Shown: positions 48,438-58,421 of the stretch, piece by piece
Layout of the letters: every line of letters begins with the position of its first letter
Position numbering within the stretch: the stretch's first letter is position 1
NCBI RefSeq assembly: GCF_014137975.1
Contig: NZ_JACGWZ010000006.1
Span: 124,001-188,000, forward strand
DNA: 64,000 nucleotides
Direction: 5' to 3'
Source: Halosaccharopolyspora lacisalsi
GTDB taxonomy: Bacteria > Actinomycetota > Actinomycetes > Mycobacteriales > Pseudonocardiaceae
The notes under the pieces: generated by a model
Told to the model about the DNA's origin: nothing
Seen by the model: the letters and a program-made list of their open reading frames with translations, nothing else
Database searches by the model: none
Program-made: the position numbers and the translations under genes

Positions 48438-49558
48438 CGGTTCGAAATGGTCACGAGTACCCGGTCGGGCTGGTCGGCTTCGCCCGAGCGTTGCGTCATG
48501 CCGGTGTGGCCTGCGATCCCGGCCGGGTCCGGACGTTCCTCGCTGCCACCGAGCACGTGGATCTCGACGACCGGTCGGGACTGTACTGGGCGGGACGCCT
48601 GACGCTGTGTGCCGAGCCCGACGACCTGCCGCGCTACGACCGGGCCTTCGAGCACTGGTTCGGCTCCGCGCCGTTGCCCCGCCCGGAGCGCGGTTCCCGC
48701 ACCACGAAGCGCACCCGCACGGCGGCGCCGGAACCGGGCGAGTCCGGCACCACCGAGTCGGAACCGCTGGCCACCGCCGCCAGCGACGCGGAGGTACTGC
48801 GCGGCAGGGACGTCTCCGAACTCGGACCCGCCGAACGAGAGCAGCTGCGCCGGATGTTGGCCGAGCTGGACCTCCGACCTCCGCGTCGGGCCGCGCTGCG
48901 CCGGAAACCGTCCCGGCGCGGGGAGATCGACCCCCGGGCGACGATGCGGCAGCTGCTCCGCAGCGGGGGAGAACCGCTGCACCTGCGGCGGCGTGATCGG
49001 GTGCGGCGAGCACGCCGGGTCGTGCTGCTGATCGACGTGTCCGGTTCGATGGCTCCCTACGCCGACGCGCTGCTGCGCTTCGCCCACGTCGTGCTGCGTC
49101 GCTCCCCGGCGAGCACCGAAGTGTTCACCCTGGGTACGCGGATGACGCGGGTCAGCAGGCAGCTCCGGCAACGTGACCCCGAAAGCGCGCTGGCCGCCGC
49201 GTCCCGCGCGGTGCCGGACTTCTCCGGAGGTACCCGGCTGGGTGAAACCCTGGGTGCCTTCCTCGACCGCTGGGGGCAGCGCGGGACGGCTCGGTCGGCG
49301 GTGGTGGTGGTGTTCTCCGACGGCTGGGAGCGCGGTGACACGAGTGTCCTCTCCGGACAGATGTCGCGACTGCGCCGCCTCGCCCACGCCGTCGTGTGGG
49401 CCAATCCGCACGCCGGGCACGCCGGGTACGAGCCGGTGCAGTCCGGCATCGCCGCCGCCCTGCCGTACGTGGACCACCTCGTCGCGGGGCACAGCCTGGA
49501 CGCGTTGCGGCGGCTGTGGGCGAGAGTGCACGGGTTGGCGAGCTCCGAGCGGGGCTGA
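48434..49558 (+). CDS. VWA-domain protein, CoxE-like
   Basis: Protein of 374 residues. The N-terminal helical part (GLVGFARALRHAGVACDPGRVRTFLAA) is typical of CoxE, and the VWA domain starts near residue 195 with RVVLLIDVSGSMAPYADALLRFAHVVLRRS (MIDAS DVSGS), followed by FTLGTRMTRVSRQL, GGTRLGETL and VVVFSDGWERGD. MoxR-VWA pairs act as metal-dependent chaperones. It is coupled to the upstream MoxR gene and precedes coxS by 126 bases on the same strand. Confidence 0.92.
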   Translation: MTVRNGHEYPVGLVGFARALRHAGVACDPGRVRTFLAATEHVDLDDRSGLYWAGRLTLCAEPDDLPRYDRAFEHWFGSAPLPRPERGSRTTKRTRTAAPEPGESGTTESEPLATAASDAEVLRGRDVSELGPAEREQLRRMLAELDLRPPRRAALRRKPSRRGEIDPRATMRQLLRSGGEPLHLRRRDRVRRARRVVLLIDVSGSMAPYADALLRFAHVVLRRSPASTEVFTLGTRMTRVSRQLRQRDPESALAAASRAVPDFSGGTRLGETLGAFLDRWGQRGTARSAVVVVFSDGWERGDTSVLSGQMSRLRRLAHAVVWANPHAGHAGYEPVQSGIAAALPYVDHLVAGHSLDALRRLWARVHGLASSERG

Positions 49559-49684
49559 AAGCGGCTTCGGGCTTGCCTCGAACGCCGTTCCGTAGCAGGC
49601 TCGGGGGATGTGACTCCGGTCACCGAACCCGGGTTCGGCCGGGGAGCACCCACACCGCGGGTCGTGTCCGTTCGAGGAGGCCCA

Positions 49685-50236
49685 ATGCCGCGCATCACCG
49701 TCCACGTCGACGGCACCACCTACACAGACGACGTCTCAGCACGCACCCTGCTCGTGCAGTACCTACGCGAACACCTCGGCAGGACCGGCACCGTCGTCGG
49801 CTGCGACACCAGCAACTGCGGTGCCTGCACCGTTCACCTCGACGGGCAGAGCGTGAAGTCGTGCTCGGTGCTGGCCGCGCAGGCCGACGGCCACGAGATC
49901 ACCACCATCGAGGGGCTGAGCGGCGACGGCGGGCAGCACCCCATGCAACAGGCGTTTCACGACAACCACGCGTTGCAGTGCGGGTTCTGCACACCCGGAA
50001 TGATCATGCAGGCCGTCGACCTGCTCTCCGACACCCCGGAACCGGACGATCAGCAGATTCGCGAGGGCCTGGAAGGCAACCTGTGCCGGTGCACCGGTTA
50101 CCAGAACATCGTCCGCGCCGTACGGGACGCCTCACGACGCATGCGTGCCGGTGCCGAGGCCGAGCACACCGGCGAGACGCCCGCGCCGCGATCCGCCGAG
50201 GAGCGGACCGCACAGCCGACGGGAGGGCAGTCATGA
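49685..50236 (+). CDS. molybdenum hydroxylase small (2Fe-2S) subunit, CoxS-like
   Basis: Electron-transfer subunit of 183 residues. The plant-ferredoxin-like cluster is ligated by [21 protein letters not shown] and the second cluster by CGFCTPGM and CRCTGYQNI, all eight Cys in place. A 25-residue polar tail is extra. ATG 49685 has GAGGAGG upstream. The stop overlaps the large-subunit start (ATGA). Order small-large-medium is that of form II enzymes. Confidence 0.94.
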   Translation: MPRITVHVDGTTYTDDVSARTLLVQYLREHLGRTGTVVGCDTSNCGACTVHLDGQSVKSCSVLAAQADGHEITTIEGLSGDGGQHPMQQAFHDNHALQCGFCTPGMIMQAVDLLSDTPEPDDQQIREGLEGNLCRCTGYQNIVRAVRDASRRMRAGAEAEHTGETPAPRSAEERTAQPTGGQS

Positions 50237-52683
50237 CCTCCACCGCGGAACCCGAACTCGGTCGTTCGCGCAAGCGCAAGGAGGACGCGCGGCTGGTCAC
50301 CGGAGCCACGCGCTGGACCGACAACATGGCGTTGCCGGGGATGATGCACCTGGCCGTCCTGCGCAGCCCGGTCGCTCACGCGCGGATCACCTCCGTCGAC
50401 ACCTCCGAGGCCCGCCGCATGTCCGGGGTGCGGGCGGTGGTCACCGGTACCGACATCGCGGCCGATCAGGGCAGCCTGCCGTGCGCCTGGCCGATCACCG
50501 AGGACATGCGCAGCCCGCAGGCGCCGCCGATGGCCGTCGACACGGTCAACTTCGCCGGAGAGGCCGTGGCGATGGTCGCCGCGCGCAGCGCCGCCGAGGC
50601 CCGCGACGCGCTGGACGCCATCGACGTCGACTACGACGACCTGCCGGTGGTGCTGGACGTGGAGTCGGCGGCGCAGCCGGGGTCGCCGCTGGTGCACACC
50701 GAGCTGGGCACCAACCGCAGCGCGACCTGGACCTTCGACTCGGCCGAGGCGGGAACGGGCGGTGACGTGGACAGGGCGCTGGCCGATGCGGAGGTGCGCG
50801 TCGAGCGCACGTTCCGCCAGCAGCGGCTGATCCCCGCGTTCATGGAACCGCGGTCGGTGCTGGTCGACCCCACGTCGGAGCAGATCACGGTGTACTCGGC
50901 CACGCAGGTGCCGCACATCCTGCGCACGATGCTGGCGATGTCGCTGGGCGTGGACGAGCACAAGATCCGGGTGATCGCTCCCGACGTCGGTGGCGGCTTC
51001 GGCGGCAAGCTCCAGGTCACCCCGGAGGAGGTGCTGACCTTCCTGATGGCCCGCCGGCTCGGCTGCCCGGTGAAGTGGACCGAGACCCGCTCGGAGACGA
51101 TGGTCTCCGCTCATCACGGCCGCGATCAGGTGCAGCGGCTCGCGCTGGCGGCCCGCCGCGACGGCACGGTCACCGGCCTGAACGTGGAGCTGCTGGCCGA
51201 CATGGGCGCCTACCTGCGGCTGGTGACACCGGGCATCCCGATCCTGGGCGGCCTGATGTTCAACTCGATCTACAAGTTCGACTCCTACCGGTTCACCTGC
51301 ACCAACGTGTTCACGACCAAGACACCCACGGACGCCTATCGCGGTGCGGGCAGGCCGGAGGCGACCTTCGCCATCGAGCGGATGATGGACGAGCTCGCCG
51401 CCGAGCTCGACATGGACCCGCTGGAGGTGCGTCGCAGGAACTGGATCGACCGCGCGGAGTTCCCGTACACCACCGTGGCCGGGCTGACCTACGACTCCGG
51501 TGACTACGAGGCCGCCACCGGCCGGGCCGAGGAGCTGTTCGGCTACCGGCAGTTGCGCGAGGAGCAGGCCCGGAGGCGCCAGCGCGCCGACACCGTCCAG
51601 CTCGGTATCGGCGTGTCGACCTTCACCGAGATGTGCGGACTCGCGCCCTCCCGGGTGCTCGGATCGCTGTCCTACGGCGCGGGCGGCTGGGAGCACGCGC
51701 AGATCCGGGTGCTGCCGACCGGCAAGGTCGAGCTCGTCACCGGTGTCTCGCCGCACGGCCAGGGGCACGTGACGGCGTGGAGCCAGCTCGTGGCCGACCG
51801 GATCGGCGTGCCCTTCGACGACGTCGAGGTGTTGCACGGTGACACCCAGATCTCCCCGCGCGGTATGGACACCTACGGTTCGCGTTCGTTGTCGGTCGGG
51901 GGGATGGCGGCGGTCAGCGCCACCGACAGGGTGATCGAGAAGGCCCGGCGGATCGCCGCGCACATGCTGGAGTGCTCCGAGGACGACCTGGAGTTCTCCG
52001 CGGGGCGCTTCGGCGTGCGGGGCACCGATCGCGGCACCGGCATCTCCGACGTCGCGCTGGCCGCGTTCACCGCCCACGACCTTCCGGAGGGGGTCGAGCC
52101 GAACCTGGACGCCGAGGCCACCTTCGACCCGGAGAACTTCTCGTTCCCGCACGGCACCCACCTGTGCGCGGTCGAGGTGGACACCGACACCGGCGAGGTG
52201 CGCATTCGTTCCTACGTCTGCGTCGACGACGTCGGTACCGTGGTCAACCCGCTGATCGTGGAAGGGCAGGTGCACGGCGGTTTGGCGCAGGGCATCGCCC
52301 AGGCGCTGTTCGAGGAGGCCGTCCACGACGAGGACGGGACGCTGACCACGGCGACGTTGGCCGACTACCTGGTGCCCACCGCCGCCGATCTGCCGGAGTT
52401 CACCACCGACCGCACCGAGACGCGGGCGACGTCGAATCAGCTGGGTGTCAAGGGTGTCGGCGAGGCGGGCACGATCGCCTCCACCCCCGCCGTGGTCAAC
52501 GCCGTCGTCGACGCCGTGCGCCACTTCGGCGTCGACGACGTGCGGATGCCGTGCTCGCCGCAGCGGGTCTGGCGGGCGATCCGGGGAGTTCGCGCGAGTT
52601 CCGAGACCGCCCCGGAGGCCGGTGGCGGGCTCGGATCGATGGAAACCGGTGGTTTCGCAGGCTCGGAAGGAGACCTCAGGTGA
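50233..52683 (+). CDS. molybdenum hydroxylase large subunit, form II CO-dehydrogenase-like (CoxL)
   Basis: Catalytic subunit of 816 residues that binds molybdopterin cytosine dinucleotide. Motifs are VGGGFGGK, the active-site loop [10 protein letters not shown] (the form II signature; true form I CO dehydrogenases have AYxCSFR), GQGH near the Mo site, and the catalytic Glu in KGVGEAGT. The exact substrate of form II enzymes is open: CO at low rate, aldehydes or purine-like compounds are all possible. It overlaps coxS and coxM by four bases at each end. MoeA at 38.7 kb may help its cofactor. Confidence 0.93.
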   Translation: MTSTAEPELGRSRKRKEDARLVTGATRWTDNMALPGMMHLAVLRSPVAHARITSVDTSEARRMSGVRAVVTGTDIAADQGSLPCAWPITEDMRSPQAPPMAVDTVNFAGEAVAMVAARSAAEARDALDAIDVDYDDLPVVLDVESAAQPGSPLVHTELGTNRSATWTFDSAEAGTGGDVDRALADAEVRVERTFRQQRLIPAFMEPRSVLVDPTSEQITVYSATQVPHILRTMLAMSLGVDEHKIRVIAPDVGGGFGGKLQVTPEEVLTFLMARRLGCPVKWTETRSETMVSAHHGRDQVQRLALAARRDGTVTGLNVELLADMGAYLRLVTPGIPILGGLMFNSIYKFDSYRFTCTNVFTTKTPTDAYRGAGRPEATFAIERMMDELAAELDMDPLEVRRRNWIDRAEFPYTTVAGLTYDSGDYEAATGRAEELFGYRQLREEQARRRQRADTVQLGIGVSTFTEMCGLAPSRVLGSLSYGAGGWEHAQIRVLPTGKVELVTGVSPHGQGHVTAWSQLVADRIGVPFDDVEVLHGDTQISPRGMDTYGSRSLSVGGMAAVSATDRVIEKARRIAAHMLECSEDDLEFSAGRFGVRGTDRGTGISDVALAAFTAHDLPEGVEPNLDAEATFDPENFSFPHGTHLCAVEVDTDTGEVRIRSYVCVDDVGTVVNPLIVEGQVHGGLAQGIAQALFEEAVHDEDGTLTTATLADYLVPTAADLPEFTTDRTETRATSNQLGVKGVGEAGTIASTPAVVNAVVDAVRHFGVDDVRMPCSPQRVWRAIRGVRASSETAPEAGGGLGSMETGGFAGSEGDLR

Positions 52684-53534
52684 TTCCGGCACCGTTCGAC
52701 TACATCGCACCCTCCACAGTGGCCGAAGCCGTTTCCGCGCTGGAAGAGGCCGGCGAGGACGCCAAGGTCCTCGCGGGCGGGCAGAGCCTGTTGCCGGTGC
52801 TGCGAATGCGGATGGCCGACCCCGGCGTGGTCGTCGACCTCGGCGGCGTGACGGCGCTGCGCGGGGTCCGGGAGGAAGGGGGATCGCTGGTCATCGGATC
52901 GATGACCACCCATCACGACGTGATGCGCGATCCGCTGGTCCACCACCACGCGAAGCTGTTGGCGCAGACGGCCCGGACGGTGGCCGATCCGCAGGTACGA
53001 CACCGCGGCACCTTCGGCGGGGCGCTGGTCCACGCCGATCCGGCGGGTGACCTGGCCGCTCCCACGCTGGCGCTGGACGCCGAGATGGTGCTGGCGGGTC
53101 CGTCCGGGGCCCGTGTGGTGCGGGCTTCCGAGTTCTTCGTCGACTACTTCACCACCGCCCTGGACCCGGCCGAGGTGCTGGTCGAGGTGCGGTTCCCGAT
53201 GTTCACCGGGTGGAGCGCGCACTACGAGAAGTTCAACCGCGTCGCCCAGGCGTGGTCGGTGGTCGGGGTGGCGGCCGCCGTGCGGGTGGAGGCGGGTGCG
53301 ATCGCCGAGGCCAGGGTCGGACTCACCAACATGGGGTCGACCCCGGTGCGCGCGTTGGCCGTCGAGCAGGCACTGCTCGGCAGGCCCGCCACGCCGGAGG
53401 CGATCCGTCACGCGGCCCGGCACGCGACGGAGGGCACCAGCCCGGTCAGCGACGCCGGCGCCGACATCGACTACCGCGAACATCTCGCCCAGGTGCTCAC
53501 CGGCAGGGCCGTGACCGCGGCGGCCGGCGTGTGA
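52680..53534 (+). CDS. molybdenum hydroxylase FAD subunit, CoxM-like
   Basis: FAD-binding subunit of 284 residues. FAD motifs are VLAGGQSLLPVLRMRMADP near residue 32 and RHRGTFGGALVHADPAGDL near residue 102, with a CO-dehydrogenase flavoprotein C-terminal domain after 170. The GTG start at 52680 overlaps the coxL stop (GTGA), so the order S-L-M is translationally coupled. Length is normal. Confidence 0.93.
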   Translation: MIPAPFDYIAPSTVAEAVSALEEAGEDAKVLAGGQSLLPVLRMRMADPGVVVDLGGVTALRGVREEGGSLVIGSMTTHHDVMRDPLVHHHAKLLAQTARTVADPQVRHRGTFGGALVHADPAGDLAAPTLALDAEMVLAGPSGARVVRASEFFVDYFTTALDPAEVLVEVRFPMFTGWSAHYEKFNRVAQAWSVVGVAAAVRVEAGAIAEARVGLTNMGSTPVRALAVEQALLGRPATPEAIRHAARHATEGTSPVSDAGADIDYREHLAQVLTGRAVTAAAGV

Positions 53535-53555
53535 GGCTGATCAGGAGGGTTTCTC

Positions 53556-54356
53556 GTGCGGATGCAGCACCAGTTCACCGTTCCCGCGCCGGTCGACGTC
53601 GCCTGGTCGACGTTGCTGGACCTGGAGCGCGTCGCGCCGTGCATGCCGGGGGCGACGTTGAAGGAGGTCGACGGCAACGACTTCACCGGCTCGGTCAAGG
53701 TCAAACTCGGGCCGGTCTCGCTGCTCTACAAGGGCTCCGGCACCTTCACCGAGACCAACAGCGCCGCGCACCGGGTGGTGATCGACGCGAGCGGCAAGGA
53801 CTCGCGGGGCAACGGTACGGCCGCCGCCACGGTCACCGCGGAGCTCTCGCCCCTGGGGCAGGGCACCACGGTCGCCGTCGACACCGATCTGAAGGTCACC
53901 GGAAAGCCCGCGCAGTTCGGGCGCGGGATGATCCACGACGTCGCCGAGAAGCTCATCACGCAGTTCTCCGACTGCCTGGAGGAACGACTCGTCGAGCCCG
54001 CGGCCGCCGAGGAGGTCGAGGAACGGTCCGTGACCGAGCGGACCGGGCCGGTCCCGGGGCCCGTGGTGGGGGAAAGCGGTCCCGAGGTGCACGGGACATC
54101 GGAGCCGCAACCGGTCACTCCGGCCGGGGAGGTTCCCGAGCAACCGGGGGAGTCCGAGGCGGCGACCAGAGCGACGACCGCGGACTCCGCCGGGGGTGCC
54201 ACGCGGACCGAGTCCGCACCGAGTTCCGAGGAGGCGATCGATCTGCTCGGCACCGCCGGGGGGCCGGTGCTCAAGCGCCTGGCTCCCACCGTCGTCGGGC
54301 TCGCCGCGCTGGTCGCCGTCGCCGTGCTCCTCCGGCGTCGACGGCGTACTCGCTGA
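53556..54356 (+). CDS. CoxG-like SRPBCC protein with C-terminal membrane anchor
   Basis: Protein of 266 residues. Residues 1-150 form a CoxG (carbon monoxide dehydrogenase subunit G) SRPBCC fold: FTVPAPVDVAWSTLLDLERVAPCMPGATL, SVKVKLGPVSLLYKGSGTFTE, LSPLGQGTTVAVDTDLKVTGKPAQFGRGMI. In Oligotropha, CoxG helps tether CO dehydrogenase to the membrane. A polar linker of about 80 residues leads to one transmembrane helix near residues 240-258 and a basic tail, which fits that role. The start is GTG 53556 or ATG 53562. It is the last gene of the cox-like run. Confidence 0.92.
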   Translation: MRMQHQFTVPAPVDVAWSTLLDLERVAPCMPGATLKEVDGNDFTGSVKVKLGPVSLLYKGSGTFTETNSAAHRVVIDASGKDSRGNGTAAATVTAELSPLGQGTTVAVDTDLKVTGKPAQFGRGMIHDVAEKLITQFSDCLEERLVEPAAAEEVEERSVTERTGPVPGPVVGESGPEVHGTSEPQPVTPAGEVPEQPGESEAATRATTADSAGGATRTESAPSSEEAIDLLGTAGGPVLKRLAPTVVGLAALVAVAVLLRRRRRTR

Positions 54357-54405
54357 CGGGTTTCGCGCCTCGGCTTTCGGTGCGGACCCCCTCGCGGTCG
54401 GTGTG

Positions 54406-54458
54406 GTGGTGAACGCGTCGTCGCGGCGGTGAGAGTGCCCCCGCGACGCGTTCACCAC
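54406..54458. terminator. strong hairpin between convergent coxG and menC
   Basis: GTGGTGAACGCGTCG plus CGG pairs with CCGCGACGCGTTCACCAC, an 18-bp stem with one 3-base bulge and a 14-nt loop. It lies between the coxG stop (54356) and the menC end (54490) and probably ends both transcripts. Confidence 0.75.
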
Positions 54459-54489
54459 GCGGGGGCGGGTGACACCTGCGCCCGCTCCG

Positions 54490-55476
54490 CTACAGCAGGG
54501 CGTGGACGCGGCCGAGCCGGTCGAGCCAGCGGCGCTGGGTGGCGGCCGACGGAGTCGCCGCCGCCACCCGCGCCGGGTCCGGCGCGGGAGCGCGCCGGGG
54601 CACCGGCAGGTGTCCCTCCGATGTGTGCAGCGAGTCGGCGACGGTGTCGCCGTCGAGCAGCGACATCGTGCCGAGGCCGCAGGCGAAGGGCAGCTGCGGC
54701 AGCGAGCCCGCGAGAGCGAGTTGCGCGGCCAGCCCGACGCTGCTTTCCACCGCGGAAGAGACGACGCAGGGCAACCCGCAGGACTCGGCCACGCGCAGCG
54801 CGCGGTGAACGCCGCCGAGCGGCGTGGCTTTGAGTATCGCGACGTCAGCCGCGCCCGCCACGGCCACGCGCAGCGGGTCCTCGGCGCGGCGGATGGACTC
54901 GTCGGCGGCGATGCGCACGTCGACCCGTCGCCGCACGGCGGCGAGCTCGTCGAGCGTGGCGCAGGGCTGCTCGACGTACTCCAGACCTCCCGCCGCTCGG
55001 TCGAGTTCGCGGATGCGGGTGGTGGCGCTGTCGACGTCCCACAGGCCGTTGGCGTCGACGCGGACGGCTCCGGACCCGCCGAGCGCGTCACGGACGGCGG
55101 CCACGCGCTCGATGTCCTCACCGGGGGTTTGCGCGGCGTCGGCGACTTTCACCTTCGCCGTCGAGCAGCCGGAGTTCGCGGCGATCTCGTGGCAGCGGTC
55201 GGCGTCGACGGCCGGAACCGTGCAGTTGACCGGTACCACCTCGCGCACCGGCTCCGGCCAGTTGCCCGCGCAGGCCTCCAGAGCCGCGTTCAGCCAGGGC
55301 ACCGATTCGGCGTCGGAGTAGTCCTCGAACGGACAGAACTCGCCCCACCCGGAGGGGCCGCCCAACAGGACGCCCTCACGCACGGTGATTCCACGGAACC
55401 GCGTGTGCATCGGGAGCGCGTACACGCGCACGGCGTCCAGGTCGGTCAGGTCGATCGTCGCCTCGTTCGAATCCAC
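54490..55476 (-). CDS. menC: o-succinylbenzoate synthase MenC
   Basis: Enolase-superfamily enzyme of 328 residues for menaquinone synthesis. Features: FRGITVREGVLLGGPSGWGEFCPFEDYS at the N-terminal capping domain, the base Lys in STAKVKVAD, metal ligands in VRVDANGLWD, YVEQPCATLDEL and IAADESIR, and the second Lys in VAILKATPLGG. SSAVESSVGLAAQLALAG is typical of actinobacterial MenC. The start is GTG 55476; a start nine codons upstream is less likely. It does not sit with other men genes here. Confidence 0.9.
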   Translation of the reverse strand: MDSNEATIDLTDLDAVRVYALPMHTRFRGITVREGVLLGGPSGWGEFCPFEDYSDAESVPWLNAALEACAGNWPEPVREVVPVNCTVPAVDADRCHEIAANSGCSTAKVKVADAAQTPGEDIERVAAVRDALGGSGAVRVDANGLWDVDSATTRIRELDRAAGGLEYVEQPCATLDELAAVRRRVDVRIAADESIRRAEDPLRVAVAGAADVAILKATPLGGVHRALRVAESCGLPCVVSSAVESSVGLAAQLALAGSLPQLPFACGLGTMSLLDGDTVADSLHTSEGHLPVPRRAPAPDPARVAAATPSAATQRRWLDRLGRVHALL

Positions 55477-55628
55477 ACCCCGATCCTGGCACGTCAGTAC
55501 CATCTTGGCTGCCGGTCATGGCCAACGCCTCGTCGCGGTGATCGTCGGGAACAAGCCGGCCGGTTCGAGGGGTACGGGTGCTCCCCGTCCGCATCACGGG
55601 CACGAGACGTGCCGCGAAGGTGCTCGGC

Positions 55629-56225
55629 TCAGGCCACGCTGGGGCGGCCGAGGTCGAAGACGTCGACCTCGAAGCGCGCCCACTGCCTGCGCAGTGCGGC
55701 GACACCGCTGTCCAGCACGAAGTTCAACTCGCCCAGGGTCACCGGCAGCAGCGTGAACACCTGGAGTTGTTCGGTGCCCTCGGTGTCGGTGAAGCGGGTG
55801 AACTCGGGAGGGAAGAGCGGGTGCCCGCTGGCCAGCACCGCGTGGAACTCCGTGCCGGCCAGCAGGGGCTGCTCGTTGGGCACGATCTGGTCCGGGACCA
55901 GGTGCGTGTTCAGCCCCACGAGCAGTTGGGAGGTGAGGTCGACCAGGTACCGCGCCGCCTCGGCCTGCTCCCGGTAGACGGTGCAGGCGAGCTCCTGGGC
56001 GGGGTCGGCGCCGATCGGCTGGAAGCGCAGTCCGGAGCTGATGACCGTGGTCAGGTGGTACTCCTCGCGTTGGAAGAACACCAGGCCGTAGCCGCGGTCC
56101 TCACCACGCACGTTCGGCGGCTCGGCTCCGCTGGGTGGACCGGCGTGGTGTTCGAGGTTCTCGGCCAGTCCCACGAACCGATGTGCGCGGCCCCCCGTGG
56201 TGATGCCCTGCTTCTCGGCGCTCAT
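55629..56225 (-). CDS. suppressor-of-fused (SUFU)-domain protein, paralogue 2
   Basis: Protein of 198 residues, paralogous to the one at 46867: shared positions include the opening VGLAENLEHHAG, EDRGYGLVFF, VISSGLRF, AQELACTVYREQAEAARYLVDL, NEQPLLAGTEFHAVLASGHPLFPPEF, LLPVTLGELNFVLDSGVAALRRQW. ATG 56225 has AGGAGA upstream. It lies between menC and the XPB-type helicase on the same strand. An immunity-type role is known only by family; no toxin gene is near. Confidence 0.8.
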   Translation of the reverse strand: MSAEKQGITTGGRAHRFVGLAENLEHHAGPPSGAEPPNVRGEDRGYGLVFFQREEYHLTTVISSGLRFQPIGADPAQELACTVYREQAEAARYLVDLTSQLLVGLNTHLVPDQIVPNEQPLLAGTEFHAVLASGHPLFPPEFTRFTDTEGTEQLQVFTLLPVTLGELNFVLDSGVAALRRQWARFEVDVFDLGRPSVA

Positions 56226-56314
56226 CCGATCTCCTGGTACTGCGTGTTTCCTCGCTACCGCAACCGGCCGCACGGCGTGCGTGGTCACGCTTGGCTCATA
56301 CAGTACCGCCGCCC

Positions 56315-57976
56315 TCAGGTGCTGTCGGCGATGGCCGGTCCGAGCAGATCGTCGGAATCGACGATGCGATAGGCGTAGCCCTGCTCGGACAGGAAACGCT
56401 GTCGGTGCGCGGCGTAGTCGGTGTCGATGGTGTCGCGGGAGACCACCGAGTAGAAGTGCGCCTGTTTGCGCTCGTTCTTCGGGCGCAGCAGTCGACCGAG
56501 TCGCTGTGCCTCCTCCTGACGGGATCCGAAGGTGCCGGAGACCTGCACGGCCACCGACGCCTCGGGCAGGTCGATGGAGAAGTTGGCGACCTTGGAGACC
56601 ACGAGCCTGTCGATCTCGCCGCGGCGGAACGACTCGTAGAGCGCCTCGCGATCCTTGTTGTTCGTGGACCCCTCGACGATGGGCGCGTCCAACGCCTTGC
56701 CGAGTTCGTGCAGCTGCTCCAGGTAGGCGCCGATGACCAGCGCGGGTTCACCGGGGTGCTGATCGAGGATGGCCCGCACCACCGGGGCCTTGGTCCTGGC
56801 GGTGGAGCACACCTTGTAGCGCTCCTCCGCCTCGGAGGTGGCGTAGTTCATCCGCTCGTCGTCGGTGAGCGTGACCCGGACCTCGACGCAGTCGGCCGGC
56901 GCGATCCAGCCCTGCGACTCGATGTCCTTCCACGGCGCGTCGTAGCGCTTCGGCCCGATCAGGGAGAACACGTCGCTCTCGCGGCCGTCCTCGCGCACCA
57001 GGGTGGCGGTCAGCCCCAGCCGCCGCCGGGACTGCAGGTCGGCGGTCATCCGGAACACCGGTGCGGGCAGCAGGTGCACCTCGTCGTAGACGATCAGCCC
57101 CCAGTCGCGGGAGTCGAACAGTTCCAGGTGCTTGTACTCGCCCTTGGACTTGCGGGTGATCACCTGGTAGGTGGCGATGGTGACCGGGCGGATCTCCTTC
57201 TTCTCGCCCGAGTACTCGCCGATCTCCTCGGCGGTCAGCGAGGTGCGCTCGACGAGCTCGCGCTTCCACTGCCTGGCAGAGACGGTGTTGGTGACCAGGA
57301 TCAGCGTCGTGGCCTGCGCCTCGGCCATCGCCGCGGTGCCGACCAGGGTCTTGCCCGCGCCGCAGGGCAGCACGACGACACCGGAGCCTCCGGCCCAGAA
57401 CGAGGTCACGGCCTGCCGCTGGTAGTCGCGCAGGTGCCAGCCGTCCTCGTTCAGCGCGATCGGGTGAGCCTCACCGTCGACGTACCCGGCGAGGTCCTCG
57501 GCGGGCCAGCCGATCTTGACCAGGGCCTGCTTGAGCCGCCCGCGCTCGCTGGCGTGGACCACGACCGTGTCGTCGTCGACGCGGGCGCCGAGCATCGGTT
57601 TGATCTTCTTGCTGCGCAGCACCTCTTCCAGCACCGCGCGGTCCCGCGAGCTCAGCACCAGCCCGTGGGCGGGGTCGTGGTTGAGCTCGAGCCTTCCGAA
57701 GCGGCCCATCGTCTCGACGATGTCGACCAGCAGCGGCTGGGGCACGGGGTAGCGGGAGTGGTTGACCAGGGCGTCGACGACCTGCTCGGGATCGTGCCCG
57801 GCCGCGCGCGCGTTCCACAGCGCCAGCGGGCTGATCCGATAGGTGTGTACGTGTTCGGGGGCACGTTCGAGCTCGGCGAACGGTGCGATGGCGATGCGTG
57901 CCTCGTCGGCCCCGGGGTGGTCGACTTCGAGCAGCACGGTCTTGTCCGACTGGACGATCAGCGGTCCGTCAGTCAC
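56315..57976 (-). CDS. XPB/Ssl2-type DNA helicase
   Basis: SF2 helicase of 553 residues of the bacterial XPB family, linked to DNA repair and 3'-5' unwinding. A damage-recognition-like N-terminal region fills about 1-170. Walker A is VLPCGAGKT (residues 202-210), motif II is DEVH (298-301), motif III is LGLTATLVREDGRESD, and the RED-like acidic loop fits XPB. Motif VI is GTFGSRQEEAQRLGRLLRP. The start is GTG 57976 behind AAGGAG; longer in-frame starts add unrelated residues. It is a single-gene unit. Confidence 0.94.
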   Translation of the reverse strand: MTDGPLIVQSDKTVLLEVDHPGADEARIAIAPFAELERAPEHVHTYRISPLALWNARAAGHDPEQVVDALVNHSRYPVPQPLLVDIVETMGRFGRLELNHDPAHGLVLSSRDRAVLEEVLRSKKIKPMLGARVDDDTVVVHASERGRLKQALVKIGWPAEDLAGYVDGEAHPIALNEDGWHLRDYQRQAVTSFWAGGSGVVVLPCGAGKTLVGTAAMAEAQATTLILVTNTVSARQWKRELVERTSLTAEEIGEYSGEKKEIRPVTIATYQVITRKSKGEYKHLELFDSRDWGLIVYDEVHLLPAPVFRMTADLQSRRRLGLTATLVREDGRESDVFSLIGPKRYDAPWKDIESQGWIAPADCVEVRVTLTDDERMNYATSEAEERYKVCSTARTKAPVVRAILDQHPGEPALVIGAYLEQLHELGKALDAPIVEGSTNNKDREALYESFRRGEIDRLVVSKVANFSIDLPEASVAVQVSGTFGSRQEEAQRLGRLLRPKNERKQAHFYSVVSRDTIDTDYAAHRQRFLSEQGYAYRIVDSDDLLGPAIADST

Positions 57977-58421
57977 CTCGGGCGGCTCCTTGGAATGGGT
58001 CTTCACTGGGGGCGGGCGGCGCTGAAACCAACGGTCGCACCGCGCTCCAGTATTCCACTGCCGCAGCGGACCGGAACATGTAAGCCACTTCACCGGTCGC
58101 CCGATGGCGTCGTAAGTACATGTGTGACGCCGTGCGTCACAACGGCGGGCTGTGGTGGAGCGACGAGGAAGCCGATCACACGCGGAACCGTTCCGAGCGC
58201 TGTCCGGATGCGACCGACATTCGGCCGGCGTGGACGCCGGAAGTGGCCGCCGGAAGTGGACGCCGAGGTCGAGCGGATCGCTCGCCGGGCGGTCGAGGAG
58301 TCCCGCGAGCGGGAGAGCTCCCGTCAGCAGGAGGGGGCCCGGCGGGAGTCCGACGAGCGGGGGCGGGCCGCCCGACGACGAGCTCCGGCTCCGCCGGCCC
58401 GTTCGTCGCCGGAGCATCGCC
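57977..58421. other. intergenic region upstream of the XPB-type helicase
   Basis: About 445 bases with the helicase promoter. On the + strand from about 58225 to 58385 a charged helical stretch can be read (EVDAEVERIARRAVEESRER and on), but it has no start with a ribosome site and runs into the substrate-binding gene on the other strand, so no gene is called. Confidence 0.4.
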
